The notes: generated from the sequence alone by a model not told the origin. A DNA stretch of 64,000 nucleotides from Pirellulaceae bacterium (GCA_018402565.1 JAGYIQ010000002.1:124001-188000); one strand, 5' to 3'. Positions 38,223 to 48,664 are shown, counted from the first letter of the stretch. Numbers and translations: made by a program.

Positions 38223-38867
38223 TCACGACCCCGAACGTCCCGTCAAATGAGTTTGGATCCACTCGACAATCGCATCGGCCACTTCCGCTTTGTTGCCCAC
38301 ATGCTCTGCCACACACCGGTCACTGGCATCAATCAAGCGTACCGCCGCACTCGCGCTGCCCAACGTATCCGGTTGATTCAAGACGATCAAGTCGCAGCCC
38401 TTCTGGCGCCGCTTGTGGACCGCATTTTCTATGCCCGCTTCCGTCTCCAAGGCAAACCCCACACACCAGGCCGACGGGCGAGCCGCCTTGAGTTGCGCTA
38501 AGATATCCGGCGTCTTGATCAACTCCAGAACCAATCCCGACTGATCGGGCGACTTCTTGATCTTCTCTGACGACATCTCCCGCGGGCGAAAGTCGCACGG
38601 TGCCGCCACAGCCACAATGCCATCACATTCGCTGACAACCCCCAAACACGCGGAGAGCATCTCCAACGTCGACTCGACCGACACCACCTTGGCACCCGAC
38701 GGGTAGTCAATCGCAACCGGGCCACTGACGATCGTTACCTCATGACCCACTCGCAGCAAGGCCGCGGCCAAAGCCGCTCCCATGCGACCGGACGAAGCAT
38801 TGGACAAGTACCGCACCGGATCCAGATACTCGCGTGTGGGACCAGAAGTCAACAAAACCTGTGCCAT
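38223..38867 (-). CDS. coaB: phosphopantothenate-cysteine ligase (CoaB domain protein)
   Basis: 214 residues. MAQVLLTSGPTREYLDPVRYL and NASSGRMG are the nucleotide-binding start of the CoaB domain, AAPCDFRP and EKIKK the active-site segments, and CVGFALETE plus LIVLNQPD the C-terminal core. It ligates cysteine to phosphopantothenate in coenzyme A synthesis. The CoaC decarboxylase half, fused in most bacteria, is absent and must lie elsewhere. The start at 38867 is chosen because homology begins there; the frame stays open upstream to 38945. Confidence 0.9.
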   Translation of the reverse strand: MAQVLLTSGPTREYLDPVRYLSNASSGRMGAALAAALLRVGHEVTIVSGPVAIDYPSGAKVVSVESTLEMLSACLGVVSECDGIVAVAAPCDFRPREMSSEKIKKSPDQSGLVLELIKTPDILAQLKAARPSAWCVGFALETEAGIENAVHKRRQKGCDLIVLNQPDTLGSASAAVRLIDASDRCVAEHVGNKAEVADAIVEWIQTHLTGRSGS

Positions 38868-39163
38868 ACCCGTCTGCTCAATTCCCTCAAAAATCTGCAC
38901 CCCCATCCCACCGCCAACCCATTCGCTCCCACCCCATTTTAACAAATCGAGCCAAGCTCAAAATCAGTGTAAGCGATATCCCACCACCGCGACAGCTTCC
39001 CTTGACGGTGACCGCTGTTAAACTCAAAGTACACCCAGGCCGCTGGGGACTTGTCAGCAGTTAACTGACCGAAGTGGAAATCAGCCGAAGTGCATTAGCA
39101 CCCGGTTTTCGCCGGAATTGGACACTGACCCACTCAGACACTGGCCCACTCGGAGTTTTGACC

Positions 39164-39994
39164 ATGTACCTGATCTGTCTCCTGCTGCTGGGCAGTGGCC
39201 TACCGGAAAAATCTGCTCCGAATCGCTCCATCCCCTCGATCAATGACGTGTTGGTCGGAACCGTGGTACCAGCCACCGAGCGTCTCGCGCTTTCCCAGAT
39301 CGACCATACGCCGTGGGACAACTTGCTGCAGAAGTATGTCGAGCCCACAGGCCTAGTCAACTACCGCGCTTGGCTGGCCTCGGCCGCGGACGTGACAGCC
39401 CTGGACAACTACTTGCGCCAATTGTCTCGCAGCGACGAGCAGGGCACGGCAGTGGAAAAACTGGCGTATTGGATCAATGCCTACAACGCCGTCACGATCC
39501 GCGGAATCCTCCGCGAGTACCCCACCTCCAGTATCCGTAACCATACCGCGAGGTTCATTGGCTACAACATTTGGAAAAACCTGAAGTTACATGTCAATGG
39601 CCGGCAGGTATCGCTGGACGAAATGGAACATGAAATCTTGAGAAAAATGCAGGAGCCCCGCATACACTTTGCGATTGTCTGTGCTTCGATCGGCTGTCCG
39701 AAGTTGCTCAATCGAGCCTATCTGCCGGGCACGCTTGAACAACAATTGGCCGACAACACCCGCACATTTTTCTCCGATTCTTCCAAGTTTCGCTACGACG
39801 CCGCCAACCGCACGTTCTACTGCTCGCCGATCCTGGACTGGTTCAAGGAGGACTTCGGTGGGGATCAGGCCGCACGGCTGAAGCGAATCGCTCCCTGGTT
39901 GTCCGATCCGACGGCCGCCCAAGCCGCCGCTACGGGAACTGGTACACTGGTGTATTTGGATTACAATTGGGACTTGAACGACCAACAGAAGTGA
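39164..39994 (+). CDS. DUF547 protein
   Basis: 276 residues. The ATG at 39164 starts a short hydrophobic segment (MYLICLLLLGSG) that may be a signal peptide or anchor. The DUF547 signature is clear: YWINAYNAVTIRGIL (about residues 102-116), SLDEMEHEILR, HFAIVCASIGCPKL and YCSPILDWFKEDFG. DUF547 proteins have a Cys/His arrangement reminiscent of transglutaminase-like folds, but their activity is unproven. The next gene begins 7 bp after the stop, so the two form an operon. Confidence 0.9.
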   Translation: MYLICLLLLGSGLPEKSAPNRSIPSINDVLVGTVVPATERLALSQIDHTPWDNLLQKYVEPTGLVNYRAWLASAADVTALDNYLRQLSRSDEQGTAVEKLAYWINAYNAVTIRGILREYPTSSIRNHTARFIGYNIWKNLKLHVNGRQVSLDEMEHEILRKMQEPRIHFAIVCASIGCPKLLNRAYLPGTLEQQLADNTRTFFSDSSKFRYDAANRTFYCSPILDWFKEDFGGDQAARLKRIAPWLSDPTAAQAAATGTGTLVYLDYNWDLNDQQK

Positions 39995-40001
39995 GTAACC
40001 C

Positions 40002-41063
40002 GTGGCACGAAAATCCTTACAAGGCGCCGGCCATCGACTGGCTGCCCCCGAACAGCAACGGGTCATCATCGGCGACCCGCGTTACTGGAATGGACCCTGG
40101 TTCGGGGAACGCCTCATGCGGGAAAAACTCCCACCGCCAACCCGCCTCAGCCTGGACATCGTGCAAATCAATGTCGGCCGCGTCTGCAACCAGACCTGCT
40201 CGCATTGCCATGTCGATGCCGGTCCGGATCGCCGCGAGAGCCTCTCGGCCGAGACCGCTCAACAGGTCGTCAAGTTTCTCGAGCAGTCCACCGCCCACAC
40301 GCTGGATATCACCGGCGGCGCTCCCGAAATGAACCCCAACTTCCGCTATCTCGTCGAATCTGCCACAGGACTGGGACGTCGGGTCATCGATCGCTGCAAC
40401 CTCACCATCCTACTGGCGCAGGGCTTTACCGACCTCCCCGAGTTCCTGGCGAAACATCGCGTCACCATCGTCGCCTCCCTGCCTTGTTACCTGGAGGATA
40501 ACTGCGACGCCCAACGGGGGCTGGGCGTGTTTAACAAGTCCATCGAAGCATTGCAGCTGCTCAATCGCCTCGGCTACGGCCAACCCGACTCGGGCCTGGA
40601 ACTGAACCTCGTCTACAACCCCACCGGACTGAGCCTACCCCCGGATCAGGCCACGCTCGAGAAGGCCTACCGCGAACAACTGGCCTCACGATTCAACATC
40701 CAATTCAATCGACTCTTTACCATCACCAATATGCCCATCAGCCGCTTCTTAGTCGATTTGCTCCGACAACGAAAGTTCGCAGATTACATGGACTTGTTAC
40801 TGCGGAACTTCAACGTGGCTACCATCGAAGGGCTCATGTGCCGCAACTTGATCTCGGTCGATTGGCGGGGCTACCTCTACGATTGCGACTTCAACCAAAT
40901 GCTCGATATCGAAATGTACATGAACGACACTCAACTGCACATCTCAGCCGTCACCCCGGAGCAGTTCATCGGAAGTAGAATTCGATTCGATAATCACTGC
41001 TACGGTTGCACGGCGGGGTGCGGCTCCAGTTGCTCGGGGTCGCTGGTGGACGTGAAAAAGTAA
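40002..41063 (+). CDS. radical SAM/Cys-rich protein, ArsS-like
   Basis: 353 residues from a GTG. CNQTCSHCH (about residues 62-70) is the radical SAM cluster motif, followed by the SAM-binding ITGGAPEMN. The C-terminal half has the ArsS/TIGR04167 landmarks YNPTGLSLPP, LFTITNMPISRF, the MCRNLISVDWRG segment, YDCDFNQML and CYGCTAGCGSSC. ArsS acts in arsenosugar formation. Some family members use selenocysteine in the C-terminal motif; this one has only cysteines. No arsM or ars genes are adjacent, so an arsenic role is inferred from family only. Confidence 0.85.
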   Translation: MARKSLQGAGHRLAAPEQQRVIIGDPRYWNGPWFGERLMREKLPPPTRLSLDIVQINVGRVCNQTCSHCHVDAGPDRRESLSAETAQQVVKFLEQSTAHTLDITGGAPEMNPNFRYLVESATGLGRRVIDRCNLTILLAQGFTDLPEFLAKHRVTIVASLPCYLEDNCDAQRGLGVFNKSIEALQLLNRLGYGQPDSGLELNLVYNPTGLSLPPDQATLEKAYREQLASRFNIQFNRLFTITNMPISRFLVDLLRQRKFADYMDLLLRNFNVATIEGLMCRNLISVDWRGYLYDCDFNQMLDIEMYMNDTQLHISAVTPEQFIGSRIRFDNHCYGCTAGCGSSCSGSLVDVKK

Positions 41064-41065
41064 CC

Positions 41066-41208
41066 TAGTGCTTTGTCACAATTTAATTTTGGGATCGGTG
41101 TGGTAAAGGGGTCAGGCGTCAATTGCCGGAACGGCCCTGCGGGTGCTTCGCACAATTGACGCCTGACCTCTTTGCCACACGCCAAGTTCTGGCTGTGACG
41201 AAGCACTA
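41066..41208. repeat. MITE-like family 2, copy 2
   Basis: 143 bp, about 90% like copy 1 at 38 kb, starting 3 bp after the stop of the radical SAM gene. Ends are TAGTGCTTTGTCACA and TGTGACGAAGCACTA, with the same internal GGGGTCAGGCGTCA hairpin arm. It fills the gap between two convergent genes. Confidence 0.85.
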
Positions 41209-41278
41209 ACCGTTCACGCCCCGCAGGGTATCGTGGAGCAAGTCGAGCGGAATTACGACTCAACCGCCAACGGTGACA

Positions 41279-42253
41279 TCAAAAGTTGGGGGTCGGTGGC
41301 CGATACTGCTCTACCTCGATCGTGCGGAACCATTCGATCGTTTTCTGCAGACCCTCTTCCAATAGCACTCGCGGTTCCCAGCCCAAACGCGATTTGGCGA
41401 TCGTGATGTCCGGCTGGCGACGCGTCGGGTCGTCCTGCGGCAAGGGATGAAACGACAGCTTCGATCGACTGCCCAACATGGCAATGATCTTTTCTGCCAA
41501 CTCGCGAATGGTGTACTCGCCCGGATTCCCAATATTGACTGGAGTGTGCGGTCCGTCCGGACTGTTCATCAAGCGAATCATGCCCTCGATCAGATCGTCG
41601 CGGTAACAGAACGACCGCGTCTGGCTGCCATCGCCGAATACGGTGATGTCCTGATTGGCCAGTGCCTGGCGAATGAAATTGGAGACCACGCGACCATCAA
41701 ACGGATGCATCCGCGGACCGTAGGTGTTGAAGATGCGGATGATGCGGACATCGACTTTATTCGAGCGATGGTAGTCCATGAACAGCGTTTCGGCCGCTCG
41801 CTTGCCCTCGTCGTAACACGATCGCGGACCGATCGGATTCACGTTCCCGTGATACGACTCGGCCTGCGGATGGACCAACGGATCGCCGTACACTTCGCTG
41901 GTCGAGGCCTGCAAGATCTTGGCCTTACAACGCTTGGCCATGCCCAACAGGTTGATCGCCCCCATGACCGACGTCTTCATGGTCTTGATCGGGTTGTACT
42001 GGTAATGCCCAGGCGAAGCGGGACACGCCAAGTTGTAAATCTCGTCGACCTCCAACCACAAGGGGCGCGTCACGTCATGTCGGACCAACTCGAAGTTCGG
42101 CTCGCCCAACAAATGCGCCACATTCTGCTTCTGGCTGGTAAAGAAGTTGTCCAAGCAAATCACGTCGTGTTTGTCGGCCACCAAACGCTCGCACAGATGC
42201 GACCCCAAAAACCCCGCGCCGCCGGTTACCAAAATTCGCTTCAATCGAGACAT
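41279..42253 (-). CDS. UDP-glucuronate decarboxylase (UDP-xylose synthase)
   Basis: 324 residues of the extended short-chain dehydrogenase family. [18 protein letters not shown] binds [15 protein letters not shown] is the UXS-specific loop, STSEVYGDP holds the catalytic Ser/Thr, and [11 protein letters not shown] gives the Tyr-x-x-x-Lys pair. [16 protein letters not shown] and [14 protein letters not shown] bind the UDP-sugar. It makes UDP-xylose for exopolysaccharide or envelope glycans. The same strand's next gene is 256 bp away, so it is probably transcribed on its own. Confidence 0.95.
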   Translation of the reverse strand: MSRLKRILVTGGAGFLGSHLCERLVADKHDVICLDNFFTSQKQNVAHLLGEPNFELVRHDVTRPLWLEVDEIYNLACPASPGHYQYNPIKTMKTSVMGAINLLGMAKRCKAKILQASTSEVYGDPLVHPQAESYHGNVNPIGPRSCYDEGKRAAETLFMDYHRSNKVDVRIIRIFNTYGPRMHPFDGRVVSNFIRQALANQDITVFGDGSQTRSFCYRDDLIEGMIRLMNSPDGPHTPVNIGNPGEYTIRELAEKIIAMLGSRSKLSFHPLPQDDPTRRQPDITIAKSRLGWEPRVLLEEGLQKTIEWFRTIEVEQYRPPTPNF

Positions 42254-42509
42254 CTTCGCTACCTATCGCTTCATTATTCGCAACATGAACCGCCCGCCAA
42301 GCCCGCCCGCACACCCGATGACGGCGGGACGCCACGCACGATTGTAGGACAAGTTAATCCAACCCGCCAAGACCGACCGGTCCAACCCCGGTCAATCCGC
42401 TATCGATCGAACAGATACGGCCGATTATACCGATTTTTCCCTTTTCCGATTTTCTCAGCCAGTCGCACGGGGCCAGCGGCACGGGGCCAGCGGCCGGTGT
42501 TGCCGTGGG

Positions 42510-45500
42510 TTAACGCCGCAAATCCAGGGTGGTCGGAAACGCGGGGTTCGGTGGCTCGTCGAGCAGCCGCATCGCCCCGGGCGTGTGCCCCATGGCAAAA
42601 AACCGCGCCGCTCGACGGGCCTCGGCTTCATTGGCATTCACCGGAAACGTTCCGTAGTTCCGGCCCGCCGGATGGGCCACATGATAAGTACAACCCGCCA
42701 CGCTGCGCCCCGTCCAAGTATCGACCAAATCAAAGACCAGCGGGGTATGGACCGGGATCGTCGGATGCAGCCCACTCGGGGGACACCAGGCTCGGTACCG
42801 CACGCCCCCCACCCACTGCCCCGCGATGCCCGTGGTTTGCAAGGGCACCGGGCGTCCATTGCAGGCCACTCGATAACGATCGCCAAAGATGCCGGACGCC
42901 CTGACTTGCAATCGCTCCAACGACGAGTCCACGAACCGCACCGTGCCTCCACCCGCGGGCTCTTCGCCCAAGACGTACCATGGCTCAATTCCTGTTCGCA
43001 ACTCCAACTGCACGTCTTCGTACTCCCACTTGCCAATCAGTGGAAAACGAAATTCATAGTGCGTCTGGAACCATTCCGCCTGAACGGCCATACCACCGCG
43101 TTGCAAATCCGAGATCACCTCACCGAAGTCCCGCCAAACGTAATGTGGCAACATGAAGCGATCGTGCAACGTCGTGCCCCATTCGATCAAATTCTGCCGG
43201 TAGGGTTGATCCCAGAACAACGCCACCAACCCGCGAATCAACAATTGTTGCGCCAAACTCATCTGCCAATGCGGCGGCATTTCAAACCCGCGCAACTCGA
43301 CCAAACCCAACCGACCGGTGCTGCTGTCCGGTGAGTACAACTTGTCGATGCAGAACTCGGCTCGGTGAGTATTCCCCGTCAGATCGATCAACAAATTGCG
43401 AAACACGCGATCGACCAACCACGGCGGACAGGGCTGGCCCGCTTCTGGGATCTGGCGGAAGGCCAACTCTAACTCGTACAGGGCGTCACGCCGCCCTTCA
43501 TCCACCCGCGGCGCTTGGCTGGTTGGCCCGATGAATCGACCGCTAAACAAGTACGACAGCGAGGGATGGTTGAGCCAATAGCCCACCAAACTCCGCAGCA
43601 AATCCGGTCGCCGCAGGAACGGACTGTCCAAGGGCGTCTCGGCCCCCAGCACAATGTGATTGCCACCGCCTGTCCCCGAGTGACGCCCATCGAGATCGAA
43701 CTTGTCGGTCCCCAAGCGACTCAAACGCGCCTCTTCGTACAAGGCGGCCGTCGTCTCCCGCAACTCCGACCACGTACGACTGGGGTGCACATTGACCTCG
43801 ATCACACCCGGATCGGGCGTGACCTTGATGCATTGCAACCGTGGATCCGACGGCGGCAGGTAACCTTCAATCACCACCGGTTGTCGCAACACCCGCGCAG
43901 TGGCCTCGACCGCCGACAACAATTCCAAGTAATCCTCGGCGAATTCCGTCGGCGGCATAAAGACATACAACCGCCCCTCGCGAACCTCGGCACACATCGC
44001 CGTCCGGATAACGAACGGCGAAGACTCCGCCACAGCCGATCCCCCCGTCACACCGACCCCCGTAACACCAACCCCCGTGACATCCGCTCCGGCCATGTCA
44101 CGTCCCGCCGCTGGCGGCTGACCCGCCACGCGGTTCGACTGGTTCGACTCGGGCTCGCTGGCATCACCGCCCTGCAGATCGGCCAGGTACCGTCGGCGTT
44201 CTTCCTCCATCTCTGCCCCGCTCATCTGCGGCGACAACTCCGCAGCGGCCATCGGCGCATCTTCGCCCCGCAGCGACTCCTGCCAACGAGACATCGGCGG
44301 CAAGGCGGGTCGTGATCCCAGCTCCGCGTCGACGCGCCAGGGATTCAAACCCGACGCCGCTTGCGGCAGTGAATCCAACGGCAAACGCAGCCCCACCGGA
44401 GAATCTCCCGGCAACAAATACAGCTTCTCGGACCGCACCGGCCATGGGCCACTGACCCAGCGAGAACGCCCGGCCGACTGCCACCACGCTCGACGCAGCG
44501 GCAAAACGTAGCCTTTCGGCTGATTCAATCCGCGTGACAGAGCCCTGGCCAGCCGCACGCGTTCCTCTGGATCCTCCAACTTGTAATCGTGAGGGTCGAC
44601 ATTCACCGGCAACCGCTGCTCCTGTTGGATGTGGTGCACTGGATCTTCATACACCGGCACCACCCACCCATCCTTCAGCTCCAACACTTCAGCCAGACGC
44701 CGCATAAAAGCCTCGGCCAGCAGCGGGTCCAAGGTGCCCGTATCCTGCGGACCGGCGATCAAATCCAAGTCTTGCCAGATCGGCAAGCCATCTTTGCGCC
44801 AATAACAGGACAAGGCCCAGCGTGGCAACGACTCGCCCGGGTACCACTTGCCCGTCCCATAATGCAGCAATCCGCCCGGCGCAAATCGCTGCTGCACACG
44901 TCGGATCAATTGTTCGGATAACTGCCGTTTCTCCACCCCCACGGCCGCCGTGTTCCACTGCGCTCCGTCCATGTCGTCGATCGACACAAAGGTCGGTTCC
45001 CCGCCCATTGTCAGCCGAACCCCCTGTCGCTCCAAACGCTGATCGATCTCCCCACCCAACCGATCGATGGCCCGCCACACCTCATCCTCATAGGGCTTGG
45101 TCACGCGTGGCGTCTCGACCACACGGCGGACTTCCATCGTGTGCGTGAACTCGGATTCGCAAGGGTCCAACACCCCCGTAATCGGAGCCGCCGTGGTTGG
45201 ATCAGGCGTGGCCGCCAATGGGATGTGTCCCTCGCCCGCCAACAACCCCGACGTCGGGTCCAACCCGATCCAACCCGCGCCAGGAACATAAACCTCCGTC
45301 CAGGCATGCAGGTCCGTGAAGTCCACCTCCGCGCCCGTCGGCCCGTCCAAGGCTTTCACATCCGGTACCAATTGGATCAAGTACCCCGAGACAAACCGAG
45401 CGGCCAAGCCCAAGTGCCGCAAGACCTGCACCAACAACCAGGCCGAGTCGCGGCACGACCCCGACAGACACTCGAGCGTCTCCTCCGGGCTCTGCACGCC

Positions 45501-45992
45501 CGGTTCCAAGCGAATCACATAACGGATCTCCTCCTGCAACCGGCGATTGAGCGCCACCAGAAAGTCGATCGTCGTGCATTTCTCGCGTGGAACTGTCGCC
45601 AAAAACGCCTGCAACCGCGGCCCCAGCGGCAAGGTCTCCAAGAACGCGCGCAAGTCCCGCTGCGTCTGCTCGTCGTACTCCAGTGGGAAGGTCTTGGCCG
45701 CATCCTCCACGAAAAAATCAAATGGATTGATCACCGTCATATCGGCAACCAAATCCACTTCCACCACCAAGTGGTCCGTCACCTGCGGAAACACGTACCG
45801 CGCCACAAAGTTGCTGTGCGGATCCTGCTGCCAATTGACAAAATGCTCGGCCGGGGACACACGCAGCGAATAACTCAGAATCGGCGTCCGGCAATGGGCC
45901 GCCGGCCGCAATCGGACCAAGTGCGGCCCCAGAGCAATGGATCGATCGTAACGGTACTCCGTGCGATGATGCAGCGCGACTTTAATCGACAT
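42510..45992 (-). CDS. transglutaminase-like protein with DUF2126 half
   Basis: 1160 residues. Residues 1-95 are the transglutaminase N-terminal beta domain. The catalytic core has Cys180 (SGSCRDSAW), His229 (DLHAWTEVY) and Asp245 (GLDPTSG). The remaining about 850 residues are the DUF2126 region (VRLTMGGEPTFVSIDD, GGGNHIVLG, HRAEFCIDKLYSP). A low-complexity stretch near residues 620-660 has GVTGVGVTG repeats. In this gene class the protein is predicted to ligate or cleave peptide amides together with its operon partners. It starts 3 bp after the alpha-E gene. Confidence 0.93.
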   Translation of the reverse strand: MSIKVALHHRTEYRYDRSIALGPHLVRLRPAAHCRTPILSYSLRVSPAEHFVNWQQDPHSNFVARYVFPQVTDHLVVEVDLVADMTVINPFDFFVEDAAKTFPLEYDEQTQRDLRAFLETLPLGPRLQAFLATVPREKCTTIDFLVALNRRLQEEIRYVIRLEPGVQSPEETLECLSGSCRDSAWLLVQVLRHLGLAARFVSGYLIQLVPDVKALDGPTGAEVDFTDLHAWTEVYVPGAGWIGLDPTSGLLAGEGHIPLAATPDPTTAAPITGVLDPCESEFTHTMEVRRVVETPRVTKPYEDEVWRAIDRLGGEIDQRLERQGVRLTMGGEPTFVSIDDMDGAQWNTAAVGVEKRQLSEQLIRRVQQRFAPGGLLHYGTGKWYPGESLPRWALSCYWRKDGLPIWQDLDLIAGPQDTGTLDPLLAEAFMRRLAEVLELKDGWVVPVYEDPVHHIQQEQRLPVNVDPHDYKLEDPEERVRLARALSRGLNQPKGYVLPLRRAWWQSAGRSRWVSGPWPVRSEKLYLLPGDSPVGLRLPLDSLPQAASGLNPWRVDAELGSRPALPPMSRWQESLRGEDAPMAAAELSPQMSGAEMEEERRRYLADLQGGDASEPESNQSNRVAGQPPAAGRDMAGADVTGVGVTGVGVTGGSAVAESSPFVIRTAMCAEVREGRLYVFMPPTEFAEDYLELLSAVEATARVLRQPVVIEGYLPPSDPRLQCIKVTPDPGVIEVNVHPSRTWSELRETTAALYEEARLSRLGTDKFDLDGRHSGTGGGNHIVLGAETPLDSPFLRRPDLLRSLVGYWLNHPSLSYLFSGRFIGPTSQAPRVDEGRRDALYELELAFRQIPEAGQPCPPWLVDRVFRNLLIDLTGNTHRAEFCIDKLYSPDSSTGRLGLVELRGFEMPPHWQMSLAQQLLIRGLVALFWDQPYRQNLIEWGTTLHDRFMLPHYVWRDFGEVISDLQRGGMAVQAEWFQTHYEFRFPLIGKWEYEDVQLELRTGIEPWYVLGEEPAGGGTVRFVDSSLERLQVRASGIFGDRYRVACNGRPVPLQTTGIAGQWVGGVRYRAWCPPSGLHPTIPVHTPLVFDLVDTWTGRSVAGCTYHVAHPAGRNYGTFPVNANEAEARRAARFFAMGHTPGAMRLLDEPPNPAFPTTLDLRR

Positions 45993-45995
45993 GGA

Positions 45996-46979
45996 TCAAG
46001 GGCCAATCAACAAAAACTGGGTGTAGACTCGATCACCGACATCATTGAGCCGCCGTTGCAAGTGATCGACAAACTGATGCATCCCACGACTCATGATCTC
46101 GTCGGCCGTGATCAACTGGAGTTCCCGACACAAACCGGCCAACTCCTCTTCAGCCCGATTCCGCGGGGAATCCTGCAATTCACGCAAGTGACCGTGATTG
46201 CCAATCGCCTTGAGCGACACCAGCGCCTCTTGCAGGCAGTATCGCACCGACCTAGGAAACAAATCATCCAAAATCAAAAACTGTATGATTCTTGGCACTG
46301 TAATTGTCTGGTACTGCTTGCGATACATTTCGAAGGCACTCACCGAGCGCAACAGCTCCGACCACTGCAAATCGTCAATCGTCGTGCCAACCAAATCCAA
46401 GGACGGCAGCAAGGTGAAATACTTCACATCCAAGATCCGACTGGTCTTGTCCGCTCGCTCCAACAATCGCCCCAAGTTGGCAAAGTGCCAACCCGTCCCA
46501 TGCGACATGGTCGAATCCAATAACCCCGCCGAGACCAAACTGCTGCGTTTGATCCAATCGAACAGATTGTCCGCCGAACCGTACCGAGCAAAGGCCCGTA
46601 CATCGTCTTGAAACTGCTTCTCCGCGGTCAGCACCCCGTGGTAGAAGTCGTTGAGATGCTCCCAGACCTCCGAGGAAATCGCCTCGCGGACACTGCGAGC
46701 ATTCTCGCGAGCCGCCGTCAACGACGCCAGGATCGAATTCGGGTACCGCCGCTCGAAGGTCAAAAAACGAATCACCGACTCGGCGTCGTACTGTTCGTAG
46801 TACTTCTCATACAGTTCTTCGTCACCGGTGACTTGAATCAACGGATGCCAATGGTTGGCCGCACCGTCGGGTTGATCCAGAGTAAAGTACTGCGTCACAT
46901 CGATGAACCGCGCCAAGTTCTCGGATCGCTCGACGTAGCGCGCCATCCAATAGATCGAATCCGCCACTCGACTCAACAT
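45996..46979 (-). CDS. alpha-E domain protein (DUF403)
   Basis: 327 residues, entirely helical, with the family start [20 protein letters not shown] and the segments GWHFANLGRLLERADKTSRI and FLILDDLFPRSVRYCL. Alpha-E proteins occur almost only next to circularly permuted ATP-grasp and transglutaminase genes and probably act as a partner or scaffold. The ATG overlaps the preceding stop by one base (TGATG), so translation is coupled. Confidence 0.93.
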   Translation of the reverse strand: MLSRVADSIYWMARYVERSENLARFIDVTQYFTLDQPDGAANHWHPLIQVTGDEELYEKYYEQYDAESVIRFLTFERRYPNSILASLTAARENARSVREAISSEVWEHLNDFYHGVLTAEKQFQDDVRAFARYGSADNLFDWIKRSSLVSAGLLDSTMSHGTGWHFANLGRLLERADKTSRILDVKYFTLLPSLDLVGTTIDDLQWSELLRSVSAFEMYRKQYQTITVPRIIQFLILDDLFPRSVRYCLQEALVSLKAIGNHGHLRELQDSPRNRAEEELAGLCRELQLITADEIMSRGMHQFVDHLQRRLNDVGDRVYTQFLLIGP

Positions 46980-48445
46980 CAGAGAGCCTCCTCAGTCGAC
47001 GCGACTTGATCGGGTACCGACGCCACCACCCAAGTATCTTTGCTGCCGCCGCCCTGTGACGAGTTGACCACCAAAGACCCTTTCCGCAGCGCCACCCGCG
47101 TCAATCCGCCGGGCAAGACCCAGATCGAGCGACCGTAGAGCACGTACGGCCGCAGATCCACATGCCGCCCTTCGATCCCGTCCGGACAAATCGTCGGCAC
47201 ACGAGACAAGGACAACGTCGGCTGCGCGATGTAGTTCCGCGGATCCGCCTCGATCCGCCGCGCGAACTCGGCCTGCTCCTCGGTCGTCGACATCGGGCCA
47301 ATCAACATGCCATAACCGCCCGCCTCGTTGGCCGCCTTGACCACCAACTCATTTAAATGGGCCAAGACATAAGCTCGATCCTCCGCCCGTTGGCAAACGT
47401 AGGTCGGGACGTTGGGCAGGATCGGCTCTTCATTCAAGTAGTAGCGGATCATCTCGGGGACAAACGCGTAAATCACCTTGTCATCCGCCACCCCCGTGCC
47501 CGGCGCATTGGCCAAGGCCACGTTCCCCGCCAAATAGGCGGACATCAATCCAGGCACGCCCAACATCGAGTCCTTGCGGAACGCCAACGGGTCCATAAAG
47601 TCGTCGTCGATCCGACGATAGATCACGTCGACCCGCTCCAACCCAGCGGTCGTCCGCATGAACACCTGCCGATCCACCACCACCAAATCGCGGCCCTCGA
47701 CCAACTGCACCCCCATCTGCTGGGCCAAGAACGAATGTTCGTAATACGCCGAGTTGTACATGCCAGGGGTCAAGACAACGACCGTCGGACGATCCTGCGG
47801 CGACAAATGCACCAAGGTCTCGTACAGCCGACTGGGGTAGTCGATCACCGGCCGAACCTTCGAGGCCGAGAAAATCTTGGGGAACGACCGCTTCATCAAC
47901 ATGCGGTTTTGCAGCACATACGACACGCCACTCGGGCAGCGCAGATTATCTTCCAACACATAAATGGCACCGTCACCACTTCGCACCAAGTCCGTGCCCG
48001 TGATATGGCACCAGATCCCCTGGGGCGGCGTGAACCCGACACACTGCGGCCGGAAGGACTTGGCCTCCTGCAACAACTCGCGGGGCACAATCCCCTCGTT
48101 CACAATCGTCTGTTCGTTATAGACGTCCTGAATAAAGCAATTCAGGGCCTTGATCCGCTGCTTGAGCCCAGCCTCGATGTGCCCCCACTGCATGGCTTCG
48201 ACGATCCGCGGCACGATGTCGAAGGGAAAGATCTTCTCCGTGCCTTCCTGGTCGCTGTAGACGTTGAACGTGATGCCCATCCGCAGCAGCGCCTGATCGA
48301 TGGCCTTCTGCCGCCGAGCCAATTCGCCGGGCGGCAATTCCTCGATCATCTCCACCAAGGCCCGCGCGCCCGCTCGCGGACGCCCATCCTCTTGAAACAA
48401 TTCGTCATAGAAGCCCTCGGTCTGGTATTGCTGGAATTGGCTCAA
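46979..48445 (-). CDS. circularly permuted type 2 ATP-grasp protein
   Basis: 488 residues from a TTG start at 48445, chosen because GGAGAG lies 6 bases upstream and the encoded [16 protein letters not shown] is where the family begins. The frame stays open to 48610, but that extension runs into MITE sequence. Key segments: [59 protein letters not shown] (about residues 160-180) and [18 protein letters not shown]-grasp enzymes of this type are predicted to form peptide or amide bonds. First gene of the three-gene operon. Confidence 0.93.
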   Translation of the reverse strand: MSQFQQYQTEGFYDELFQEDGRPRAGARALVEMIEELPPGELARRQKAIDQALLRMGITFNVYSDQEGTEKIFPFDIVPRIVEAMQWGHIEAGLKQRIKALNCFIQDVYNEQTIVNEGIVPRELLQEAKSFRPQCVGFTPPQGIWCHITGTDLVRSGDGAIYVLEDNLRCPSGVSYVLQNRMLMKRSFPKIFSASKVRPVIDYPSRLYETLVHLSPQDRPTVVVLTPGMYNSAYYEHSFLAQQMGVQLVEGRDLVVVDRQVFMRTTAGLERVDVIYRRIDDDFMDPLAFRKDSMLGVPGLMSAYLAGNVALANAPGTGVADDKVIYAFVPEMIRYYLNEEPILPNVPTYVCQRAEDRAYVLAHLNELVVKAANEAGGYGMLIGPMSTTEEQAEFARRIEADPRNYIAQPTLSLSRVPTICPDGIEGRHVDLRPYVLYGRSIWVLPGGLTRVALRKGSLVVNSSQGGGSKDTWVVASVPDQVASTEEAL

Positions 48446-48547
48446 AGAACACTCTCCGACGCGGCCAATGTTCAAGTCGAATCCCGACGAAACGGCGGCA
48501 ACACCCGCCACTTTCTCTACCCCCGGCCCCCCTCCGCCTCTGGGCTT

Positions 48548-48664
48548 GTTGCTTTTTCCAGACTTGCACGCGAATGGGCTGCCCGAATCAACGAAACCGT
48601 GCGAAAACACGGCGTTTCCGCCTCAAACGAAACGCTTGACGCGTTCCGCTACGGAAAACTCAAC
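48548..48664 (-). repeat. MITE-like family 1, full-length copy
   Basis: 117 bp from GTTGCTTTTTCC to GGAAAACTCAAC, inverted relative to the 49-kb copies, in the leader of the ATP-grasp operon. The right-hand motif GACGCGTTCCGCTACGG is intact; the internal part is diverged. Confidence 0.75.

Noticed and set aside
40980..41063. Selenocysteine in the ArsS-like C-terminal motif
   Set aside because: All positions of the CYGCTAGCGSSC motif are Cys codons and no in-frame TGA occurs.
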